A stretch of DNA of 64,000 bases from an uncultured Saprospiraceae bacterium (lineage in GTDB: Bacteria; Bacteroidota; Bacteroidia; Chitinophagales; Saprospiraceae): the NCBI GenBank assembly GCA_937928405.1, contig CALFWZ010000066.1:1-64000 (forward strand), read 5' to 3'. Numbering within the stretch: position 1 is the first letter of the stretch; every line of letters begins with the position of its first letter. Made by a program: the position numbers and the translations under genes. Shown here piece after piece: positions 10,901-17,636 of this stretch. Below the pieces are notes generated by a model that saw only the letters and a program-made list of their open reading frames with translations, ran no database searches and had not been told where the DNA came from.

Positions 10901-13900
10901 TACCATCGAAGTCAATGGAACGATCTATGGAGAAGCGCCCACCTATTTAGAGTACGACTCAATTGTTTTAGAGAATGCCAGTTTCCGAGGTTGTGATTCT
11001 ACCATCATAGTCGATTTAAGTTTTAATTCTTTTGTAGAAAATAATGTTGTGGGAGATTTTTGTGGTTGTGAAGAAGTAGTCATTGCTGGTCAAACTTTCG
11101 ATTGTAATAATTCGTCAGATACCATCACCTATCAAGGGGCAAGTTACACAGGTTGTGATTCTATTGTTAATATTAATTTGAATTATAACGAAGCCCCCAT
11201 TTTTGATTTAACGCGCACGCTTTGTCCTGGAGAAACGATTGTCGTTCGCGGTACCGTTTATGGCGAAAGTTTACGAACAGGATCTGAAGTGTTTCCGCTG
11301 GCGACCAGTGCAGGTTGTGATTCTACCGTTAATATTAATTTAGATTTTTATCCAGAAGAAACTAGAGAAATCTCCGCGTCTATTTGTGAAGGTGATAGTA
11401 TTTTGGTTGGAAATAAATACTATAAGTTTGCAGGAACTTTTACGGAGATTGTACCAATGGCTACGCCTAACAATTGTGATTCTATCCTTATTTTAAGACT
11501 GCTAGTTACTCAACCAGAACCTGTAGAACTAGACGATCTAGGCGAAATTTGTAGCTCCGCAAATCCGATTCCGTTGCCCACTATCCAATCAGGTATCAAT
11601 GGTAATTGGTCTGGTGATGGTGTCACTGGAAATATGTTCGATCCAGCTTCGCTTTCCGATGATGTTACGCTCACCTTTACACCAGAAGGTGGTTGTGCAG
11701 CACCAAATTCAACTGATATTACCATTAGTAGTTTTTCATCCACTACGGTTACCGATTCTATTTGCCCAGGTGAAATGCTAACTATTTCTGGAATTGATAT
11801 CACGATGCCTGGAAGCTATCGAGATACACTCCAAGGTGCTACATGCGACTCTTTGGTATTAATTGAAATTACGGCCAAAACACCTGTACCTATTGCCTTA
11901 GAAAGTATTCCTGCACTTTGTGCGGGAGACGAAGCCATCTCTTTAGATCCTATCCAAGACGGTGTCTCCGGTAGTTGGTCTGGACTTGGAACCAGTGGTG
12001 GAAATATGTTTGATCCAGCAACCCTCAGTGGAACAATTGAACTCACTTTTACACCATCTGAAACAGGTTGTTTTGCGTCTACTACCACCGAAGTCACCGT
12101 CAACGATAATAGCTTAGTCAACTTAGAAAGTATTCCAGCACTCTGTTCTGGGGATGCAGCTATCTCTCTAAATCCTATCCAAGACGGAATTCTAGGAAGT
12201 TGGTCAGGAAATGGTACTAGTGGTGGAAATATGTTTGACCCAGACGGACTCAGCGGTAATATTGAACTAACTTTTACGCCTTCACAACCAGGTTGTTTTA
12301 CCGCCACTACCACCGAAGTCACCATCAATGATGGTAGTCCTGTCATGCTAGACGATTTACCAGCACTCTGCTCTTTGGATGATCCAATTATTTTGAATCC
12401 CACTCAGTCAGGCACCGAAGGTACCTGGACGGGTGATGGTGTTTCGGGCGATTTTCTTGATCCAAGCTTGTTGACTGGAAATACCATATTAACCTTTACA
12501 CCAACCAATGCAGGCTGCGTTATGTCCAATAATACGACTATTGAAATAACCGTTGCTCAACCCGTTTCTTTAGAACCACTAGGTATGGTTTGCGGCGATA
12601 ATCCGGTGGCACTTCCAACTAGTGTTTCTGGCGTTTGGAGTGGTCAGGGAGTTAACGCAGCAGGTAATGAATTTAATCCAATCGGACTAGATGGAGATAT
12701 AGACCTGACCTTTACACCCAATGGCGATGATTGTCTAACAGCGAATACGACCACGATTACTATTGGTGATTTTGCTTCAGAATCTGTGAGCGAGTCTATC
12801 TGCGAGGCAACCGGAGAAACCGTCACGATCAACGAAGAAATTTATACGACTGCCGGTGTGTATGCAGATACCATTCCTAACGGATCAATCGCCGGTTGTG
12901 ATTCTATTATCAACATTACCATTACAGATTCAGAAATAGCCATCACCTTAGATCAATTTCCCGTTCTTTGTAGTTCTGGTGGCCTGTTCAATTTACCGCC
13001 AGTCCAATCCGGCATTTCAGGAAGCTGGTCTGGAGATAATGTGACGGGTGGAAATGTTTTCGATCCAAGCGTATCCATTGGTTCGTTTAATTTGTTGTTT
13101 ACGCCAGATGCTGGGGAATGTGCCTCCAGTGTGAGTACAACCATTGAAGTCGGCAACAATGCTTCTGAAATACTCAATGAAACTATATGTCCAGGTGATT
13201 CGATAGCCATAGGAACTACATTTTATTTTACCTCAGGTACCTATACAGATACTATTCCTGGATCTATGATAGGATGCGATTCAATAATCACCCTAAATTT
13301 AGCGGTCGAGACCACTCCTTATAATTTAGATAACTTTAATGCACTTTGTGCGGGTGCAGATCCTATCACACTCCCTACTTTGCAAGATGGTATTAATGGA
13401 AACTGGGAAGGAACCGGTATTTCTCCTAATACAAATACTTTTGATCCAACTGGATTGTCAGGAAATATTTCGATCAGCTTTGTACCCGATGCTAATGCTT
13501 GTGCAGACGTAGCTACTACAACAATTGAGGTAACTGAAAATATCATTAGTAATCTCGAAGCGACCATTTGTTCAGGAGAAACTTATAGTTTAAACAACAC
13601 AGATTATACGACCGCTGGAACTTATTTCCAAACGCTACCCGGCGCAGGTGCGCTTGATTGTGATACCCTTTTAAATTTAATTTTAACGGTAGAATCAGTT
13701 GAGAATTTACCCGCTGCCAACGCAGGAAACGATCAAGAAATTTGTGGCGATGAAACCAGTCTTGCGGCTATTACCAGTAATGGAATAACTGGTTATTGGG
13801 AAATCATCACCGGACAACCTATGCTGACCGATGAAACCAATCCCATCACTACTATCAGTGATTTACAAAATGATACCTATCAATTACAGTGGATTGTTTC

Positions 13901-14528
13901 TTCCGAATTCTGTCCGGATTACGACCAGGATACGGTAAACATTTCGGTGGCTATGGACGAGCCGCTGGCAGTAGTCGATTCGTTTACTTTAACAAGTGCC
14001 AATCCTACTATTCAATTAGACCTGACAGCGAATGACGACCTTCCAGAGGATTTTGTTCTTACCATATTAAACGACCCTCTAGAAGGAAGCATTGAAAATA
14101 TAGGAAATAATATTTATGAATATACGGTTGATTCTGACTTTGAATCCGGTCAAGTTATTTTGGGTTATCAAGTTTGTAGTGAGATCTGTCCGGACTTATG
14201 TAGTCAGGCGGCCATTATTATTGATCTAGAAAAAGACAATCGTCCAGTGGTGGAAGTACCGAGCGGCATTACCCCCAACGGTGATGATAAGAACGAAAAA
14301 TTGGTTATTCCAGCTATCCGAGACAATCCCGAATTATTTGAGAAAGCAGAATTAATCATCTTTAGTCGTTGGGGAGATATTGTCTTTCAGGCACAACCTT
14401 ATAATAACAACTGGGGTGGATCTGGACAAAATGGAAAAATAGTCCCACAAGGCACTTATTATTATGTGCTCAGACTAAATCTGGGAGAAGGGGTCGTTTA
14501 CAAAGGAGATATTACGGTGTTGAGGTAG
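7992..14528 (+). CDS. Giant type-B-sorted (gliding-motility C-terminal domain) repeat protein
   Basis: I choose the ATG at 7992 because the signal peptide (MKHFLLTLGLVCLG...) begins there; the ATG at 7842 adds 50 unlikely residues. The 2178-aa product has a leucine-rich region (LSVLWLDDNQLTGPLP type) at about residues 60-220 and an Ig-like segment. About 19 repeats follow that end in GCDSTVxIxLxF and carry a central VNGTxYG. From about 11.5 kb seven copies of a second repeat are interleaved (DPIQDGVSGSWSG...FDP...LTFTP..GC). The C-terminus (SGITPNGDDKNE...FSRWGDIVF...GTYYYVL) is a CHU_C-type T9SS type B signal. The likely role is an adhesin or gliding-type surface filament. The PorP/SprF protein at 16.0-17.0 kb is a plausible secretion partner. 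Confidence 0.88.
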   Translation: MKHFLLTLGLVCLGTNTSTAHTSTFSFWQTIFPDAFSEPDIYIAPTNTTLVSNCLVACIEADSLELKKLIDFTDIEVIDPTWNVNNPVCTWAGLTIDLEGYVTIFDKKSLGITGILPPTFGQDGLRRMTEFKISINNISGSVPTTMGNMTALSVLWLDDNQLTGPLPTQLGDASNLSVLWVDNNQFTGPIPQNFLDLDFLRELSIYNNCFDSLPDFTTSSVTDINQTNSIVCYDNKFTFDDLAPNANFMNRNGQNLYSPQDTFDIPAAVALQTGDTYRIDLGIDATVPDNVYRWTKDGSPFPPLLSANQLDLSPITFADAGTYCCFVTNPRLPLLELVSTCQTITVSCGTSTELIDDVICAGGFITVNGNNYGDPNGIPSYPRTGLEIVSSLDQYGCPDSTITIDLTIMSGMPVPFEPTICPDDTVFVNGTPYHFNFDNGTEMFTVNGCDSIVEVDLNFFPLATNTIDGTYCRSDTVYVDGVAYYLGNGSGNQTLANDNFRGCDSLVTINMDFHPLYEGNDNRELCTGQTVFINGTEYGASPLPQSGIERFTGVAPNGCDSLISVMITLTNGVTVTRDDVLCPGQTIFVNGQEYGENPLDQTGTQVMPLPNGCDSTVIIDISFQNQITDNYAPFFCPDQTIEINGTTYGNPALGHQQTGTEPISGVGGCDTLRTIFINILPASEVDTTLVICEGGSVFFNGNIYDESSTGGTEIIPNADPNGCDSTYNITVTVYAPEDANITPEVCPGKEFVLRGRIFNAADPSGTVVLSNEGFYGCDSTINVAISFYDSLKGNYTRTICENDNFTYNGTLYGDGGLDAGMEVISDVGANSCDSFIQVTVNYYPAETGDHTIRLCPGQSVVYDNTLYGSQDGGVDFGFETLEGEGIGNCDSTVNVTVVYYPDYPAGFYEERICRSDTVFYNGTAYHLENRTGTENIGLVGANGCDSLVTVNLNFFPQVINREDPTLCSGTTIEVNGTIYGEAPTYLEYDSIVLENASFRGCDSTIIVDLSFNSFVENNVVGDFCGCEEVVIAGQTFDCNNSSDTITYQGASYTGCDSIVNINLNYNEAPIFDLTRTLCPGETIVVRGTVYGESLRTGSEVFPLATSAGCDSTVNINLDFYPEETREISASICEGDSILVGNKYYKFAGTFTEIVPMATPNNCDSILILRLLVTQPEPVELDDLGEICSSANPIPLPTIQSGINGNWSGDGVTGNMFDPASLSDDVTLTFTPEGGCAAPNSTDITISSFSSTTVTDSICPGEMLTISGIDITMPGSYRDTLQGATCDSLVLIEITAKTPVPIALESIPALCAGDEAISLDPIQDGVSGSWSGLGTSGGNMFDPATLSGTIELTFTPSETGCFASTTTEVTVNDNSLVNLESIPALCSGDAAISLNPIQDGILGSWSGNGTSGGNMFDPDGLSGNIELTFTPSQPGCFTATTTEVTINDGSPVMLDDLPALCSLDDPIILNPTQSGTEGTWTGDGVSGDFLDPSLLTGNTILTFTPTNAGCVMSNNTTIEITVAQPVSLEPLGMVCGDNPVALPTSVSGVWSGQGVNAAGNEFNPIGLDGDIDLTFTPNGDDCLTANTTTITIGDFASESVSESICEATGETVTINEEIYTTAGVYADTIPNGSIAGCDSIINITITDSEIAITLDQFPVLCSSGGLFNLPPVQSGISGSWSGDNVTGGNVFDPSVSIGSFNLLFTPDAGECASSVSTTIEVGNNASEILNETICPGDSIAIGTTFYFTSGTYTDTIPGSMIGCDSIITLNLAVETTPYNLDNFNALCAGADPITLPTLQDGINGNWEGTGISPNTNTFDPTGLSGNISISFVPDANACADVATTTIEVTENIISNLEATICSGETYSLNNTDYTTAGTYFQTLPGAGALDCDTLLNLILTVESVENLPAANAGNDQEICGDETSLAAITSNGITGYWEIITGQPMLTDETNPITTISDLQNDTYQLQWIVSSEFCPDYDQDTVNISVAMDEPLAVVDSFTLTSANPTIQLDLTANDDLPEDFVLTILNDPLEGSIENIGNNIYEYTVDSDFESGQVILGYQVCSEICPDLCSQAAIIIDLEKDNRPVVEVPSGITPNGDDKNEKLVIPAIRDNPELFEKAELIIFSRWGDIVFQAQPYNNNWGGSGQNGKIVPQGTYYYVLRLNLGEGVVYKGDITVLR

Positions 14529-14643
14529 ATGTGCGGATTTTTTGATGTGTGGATTGGTGGGCAGAATGGCAAAAATTCTTATCTAGTCAATGCTCCTGTG
14601 ACTAATAAGCAGCATATTTTCTTGTCAATTATTAGCATAAGGT

Positions 14644-15609
14644 TTATTTTTTCTTTAAGTGAATTAATTCATTGGTATATTCACTTCCTGGATAATCCAA
14701 TAAAAAAATTTCAATTAAGCTCTTTAAATTTTCGATAGAATCTTGATCTAGAGCAAGCGTATTAATGATGTTATAATTTAATGCTTCTTTTAGATTTGTA
14801 TCTGGGTATTTTTTTAAAATAGTTCGGTAGTTTCTTATTAACAACCTAATATCATCTTTTTCCAACCCTCCTTCACCACAAACTTGATGTTCCAAAATAG
14901 TTAGTTCTGCCTCGTCCGCGAATTTACTATCAGGATATTTCCTAAGAAACTGGTATAAGCGCTTGTCTAATAAGCGATAATCGAAACAAGCCTCTGGACG
15001 AAACCAAGATGATTCACAAATGGGAATAATTTTTTGTGCTTGATAATATTCAAATTCATCTTGTTCCATTTCTTTAGACTTGATTTCTTTTTGGGATTCT
15101 AAATATTTCCCTATGATACTAAAAGCATCAGTCTCTTCTTCTGTTAAGGCATCCTTAAGTTCTACATCTAAATTATTGTATAATTGATAAACCAATGGTA
15201 AGCTGTCATTCCTTATTAAATTCCTAGTCAGATGATATAAACACATTTTTCTTATTTTATTATTTGTTCTGAGTTCATTGATACATCTTATATGAGATCC
15301 TTTAAAATTATCTTGTGAGGCTGAATAACTGAAATAAGCAGTAGAATAAATCTGTTCAAATTCTTTTCGAATATTTACATTAGGGTGATTTATAAATTTT
15401 TCTTCGGCAAAATCTACATAATAATTTAGTGAATCTAAGCTTTTAATATTTGAGAGGTTCAATTTTAAAGACTTAAAGGATTCAATATCTTGCATATATT
15501 TATGATACACTTTTTTCAACTCCCCTTTTTTATCACCACGTTCCTTTTCTTTAGTAAAACAACTAGTAAAAATAGAGAAGACAATTAGTATTTGTATTAA
15601 CTCTTTCAT
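14644..15609 (-). CDS. Putative lipoprotein with TPR-like helical repeats
   Basis: The 321-aa product starts MKELIQILIVFSIFTSCF, a lipoprotein signal with the lipobox Cys at about residue 17, followed by a charged KEKERGDKKGE linker. The rest is almost entirely helical. Segments such as LYQFLRKYPDSKFADEAELTI and YRTILKKYPDTNLKEALNYNI resemble YfiO/BamD-like tetratricopeptide units. I do not recognise a specific family. It probably sits on the inner face of the outer membrane or in the periplasm. No TAnnTTTG promoter is visible in the 50 bp before the start, so transcription may enter from the candidate leader or ncRNA locus upstream on the same strand. Confidence 0.75.
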   Translation of the reverse strand: MKELIQILIVFSIFTSCFTKEKERGDKKGELKKVYHKYMQDIESFKSLKLNLSNIKSLDSLNYYVDFAEEKFINHPNVNIRKEFEQIYSTAYFSYSASQDNFKGSHIRCINELRTNNKIRKMCLYHLTRNLIRNDSLPLVYQLYNNLDVELKDALTEEETDAFSIIGKYLESQKEIKSKEMEQDEFEYYQAQKIIPICESSWFRPEACFDYRLLDKRLYQFLRKYPDSKFADEAELTILEHQVCGEGGLEKDDIRLLIRNYRTILKKYPDTNLKEALNYNIINTLALDQDSIENLKSLIEIFLLDYPGSEYTNELIHLKKK

Positions 15610-15654
15610 TTTATAAATGCTGACTTATTTTATAGAAAAAATTCATTATTCCTA

Positions 15655-15956
15655 AAACAAAGAGAGCCCGTCTGGTTTTCACCTGACGGGCATATTCCTC
15701 AAGAAATGAGAATCTCTAAACTTTGCCAAATCTATTGGACCGGCGAACCGATCGGCAGATTTATCCGTTTTTTTACCTTGACAGTCTTCTTCATATCTTG
15801 CTGCACAACCAAGACTGTTTATTCTCCTATGTACTAGTATCAGCCGTAACTTTGGGAAAAGAAACGATCCTCCAGATAAAGTCTGAAAGGCTGAATAGCA
15901 TTTAAAGGGAATCTATTTTGCTTTAATCTTAAATCGGTAATGGGATAAATGCTTTT
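15655..15956 (-). ncRNA. Candidate structured non-coding RNA or long leader (locus 1)
   Basis: This minus-strand segment lies between a promoter (TATATTTG, 15970-15963) and a terminator hairpin (15691-15666). Five inverted repeats follow one another. They are 15897-15903/15947-15953 (7 bp), 15840-15845/15889-15894 with an inner CAGA/TCTG, 15781-15788/15811-15818 (8 bp), 15728-15733/15757-15762 enclosing GATCGG-UUCG-CCGGTC, and the terminator. I do not recognise a known RNA family. It could be an independent sRNA or an attenuating leader of the lipoprotein gene at 15609. A 20-codon ORF (15794-15732, starting MKKTVKVKK) lies inside it. Confidence 0.35.
15666..15691 (-). terminator. Rho-independent terminator-like hairpin
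   Basis: The GCCCGTC/GACGGGC stem has an inner GGT/ACC pair and a four-base loop. On the minus strand it is followed by TCTCTTTGTTTT. It lies about 340 bp beyond the PorP/SprF gene and at the end of candidate RNA locus 1. Confidence 0.6.
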
Positions 15957-15962
15957 CAAACA

Positions 15963-16008
15963 CAAATATACAGCCTTCCTTTTGGGTACTTATACCCTAT
16001 TTTAGGTA
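15963..16008 (-). promoter_or_regulatory. Promoter with upstream GGGTA palindrome (locus 1)
   Basis: Read on the minus strand, an imperfect palindrome TACCTAAAATAGGGTA (16008-15993) is followed after 22 nt by GGCTGTATATTTG, containing the Bacteroidota -7 element TATATTTG (15970-15963). The same layout occurs at 28291-28337. The TACC...GGGTA half-sites spaced by a few bases resemble NarL/LuxR-type response-regulator sites, and the position upstream of the promoter suits an activator. The regulator itself is not identified. Confidence 0.5.
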
Positions 16009-16032
16009 TTTTATTAATTGAAAAAAATAATA

Positions 16033-16983
16033 TTAAAAACTATAAAATATATTGAATTCATGGGAAGTCCCGGCTTCTGGTCCGAAGCTGGCGAAAAAAT
16101 AGTCAAACCCATAACCAATAGTAAAGGTATTATCGGAGCCAGGAAGTTCCCCTACAAGAATTCCAGCTTCTACATGAGCCGCTCCAGCAGTACTCCCACC
16201 AGCTCCAATCCAGAAGTTTCGGGCCATTTTATAACGCAAATTAAAGTCAACATTGACGCTTGCATTAAAAGTGTATTTAGCCCAAACACTAGGTTCTATA
16301 TATTTATCATCATCGAGATATTTTATCAATCCAACGATACCATAGAAATGTTGTACTCGACGAGTTAAGAATTCATCATTATTATCTTTAAATGTCAAAT
16401 CTAACCCAATCAGCTGCGGAATAGAAACGCCACCATATAACTGAGAATCATCTAACAACCCACCTGAAAATCGCTGATAGGCAAAAGCACCAAAACCAAC
16501 ATCAGGAAACAGTTTGGTCTGATCTTCTGTAATCAAAATATCATCTGCTTCAAGAAACTCAATATCTGTAATATTCACCCGATACTGAACAACTCCAACA
16601 TTAAAACCTACCGCAATTCCATGATCATAAATGTCATCAGAAAAGATGGTCGCAAATCGTCCATATACTCCCGTAAAGCCTGTAGGCCCGGTCTGATCAT
16701 TGATTAAGTATCCACCACTCAATAAACTAACTCCGTCACCGTCAAAGACATAAGATCCTTGTACCAGCTGTGTAGTGGGAGGATTTTCAAATCCTACCCA
16801 TTGGCGACGAATACTGGCTCCGAGGGTAGTGTTCTGATCAAAAACCATAAAATCACTACTAAGCCCCGCAGGATTAATGACCCCAATGTTTTGTCGGTAC
16901 TGGGTAAATAGCGGCAATTGCTGAGCAGCAACTGGTACTTGACAAACCAGATACACCAAAAGGATTTGGTAAATTCTATTCAT
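16033..16983 (-). CDS. PorP/SprF family type IX secretion membrane protein
   Basis: The 316-aa product has a signal peptide (MNRIYQILLVYLVCQVPVAAQQ) and the family's N-terminal signature QLPLFTQYRQNIGVINPAG, followed by alternating amphipathic strands and a C-terminal aromatic residue, as in an outer-membrane beta-barrel. PorP/SprF proteins act with the T9SS, and SprF in Flavobacterium is needed for export of the type-B-sorted adhesin SprB. That makes the nearby 2178-aa type-B protein its probable client, which is inference from context. A TATCTTTG promoter element lies about 70 bp upstream (17061-17054). Length and motifs are normal for the family. Confidence 0.9.
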   Translation of the reverse strand: MNRIYQILLVYLVCQVPVAAQQLPLFTQYRQNIGVINPAGLSSDFMVFDQNTTLGASIRRQWVGFENPPTTQLVQGSYVFDGDGVSLLSGGYLINDQTGPTGFTGVYGRFATIFSDDIYDHGIAVGFNVGVVQYRVNITDIEFLEADDILITEDQTKLFPDVGFGAFAYQRFSGGLLDDSQLYGGVSIPQLIGLDLTFKDNNDEFLTRRVQHFYGIVGLIKYLDDDKYIEPSVWAKYTFNASVNVDFNLRYKMARNFWIGAGGSTAGAAHVEAGILVGELPGSDNTFTIGYGFDYFFASFGPEAGTSHEFNIFYSF

Positions 16984-17053
16984 TATTAAATCAGCTTTGA
17001 AACGATAAATCCGGGGAGGCGGTAAACCCGAAATGTACTCTTTTTTGCAAAAG

Positions 17054-17061
17054 CAAAGATA
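17054..17061 (-). promoter_or_regulatory. -7 promoter element of the PorP/SprF gene
   Basis: The minus strand reads TATCTTTG, an exact match to TAnnTTTG, 71 bp before the start codon. No clear -33 TTG is seen at the usual distance. Confidence 0.45.
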
Positions 17062-17148
17062 CGGAATTTAGAGGGAAAGGTAAATAGGTAATGGGATCGT
17101 ATAAAACTTGTACAAATCATCAAAAAATTCACCATATTTGCTAAAAAA

Positions 17149-17562
17149 ATGCTTCCATTCCATTACGCTTTTAAAGTCAAAGATATTACCAGTACCCGAA
17201 GTTTTTATGTAGATATCTTGGGCTGCGAAGAGGGTCGATCTACCCAAACTTGGATAGACTTTGACTTCTTTGGTCATCAACTCTCAGCACATATCAGTCA
17301 GCAACGCCCCCCACTCGACTATTGTGGCCAAGTGGATGGCGTGAGCGTCCCTATTCCTCATTTCGGTGCCTTGTTGTCTATCGAAGATTTTGTTCGTATT
17401 CAAGAACGATTAGAAAAAAATAATATCTCATTTATTGTTCCTCCACAGACCCGCTATCCCGATTTACCAGGAGAGCAACGCACCATGTTTTTCCTAGATT
17501 TTAGTGGAAATCCAATTGAGCTAAAAGCTTTTAAGGATTTGAAAAAAGTTTTCGCTAAATAA
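17149..17562 (+). CDS. VOC-family (glyoxalase/dioxygenase fold) protein
   Basis: The 137-aa product is one vicinal-oxygen-chelate domain with the two beta-alpha-beta-beta-beta units. The first begins with PFHYAFKVKDITSTRSFYVDILGC (candidate metal ligand His5). The second ends MFFLDFSGNPIELKAF, with the conserved terminal Glu ligand. Reaction and substrate cannot be told from sequence. A promoter-like CATATTTG at 17129-17136 lies about 12 bp before the ATG, which would give a very short leader. It is divergent from the PorP/SprF gene and convergent with the giant SdrD-repeat gene. Confidence 0.85.
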   Translation: MLPFHYAFKVKDITSTRSFYVDILGCEEGRSTQTWIDFDFFGHQLSAHISQQRPPLDYCGQVDGVSVPIPHFGALLSIEDFVRIQERLEKNNISFIVPPQTRYPDLPGEQRTMFFLDFSGNPIELKAFKDLKKVFAK

Positions 17563-17578
17563 CGCTATTCAAATAAAG

Positions 17579-17610
17579 AAGCCATCCCGAAAATTAATTC
17601 GGAATGGCTT
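17579..17610. terminator. Bidirectional terminator between the VOC gene and the giant SdrD gene
   Basis: A 13-bp stem (AAGCCATCCCGAA/TTCGGAATGGCTT, one mismatch) with a six-base loop lies midway between two convergent stops. T-rich flanks on both strands suit termination in both directions. Confidence 0.75.
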
Positions 17611-17636
17611 ACTTCGTTTAAAGTTGTTACTTAACT

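Noticed and set aside
11816-12403. Open frame of 195 codons on the minus strand
   Set aside because: It lies opposite the repeat region of the 2178-aa protein gene and its sequence simply mirrors those repeats; periodic codon use on the true strand keeps the antisense frame open.
15723-15905. 60-codon plus-strand frame
   Set aside because: It crosses several RNA-like stems of locus 1 and has no protein-like pattern.
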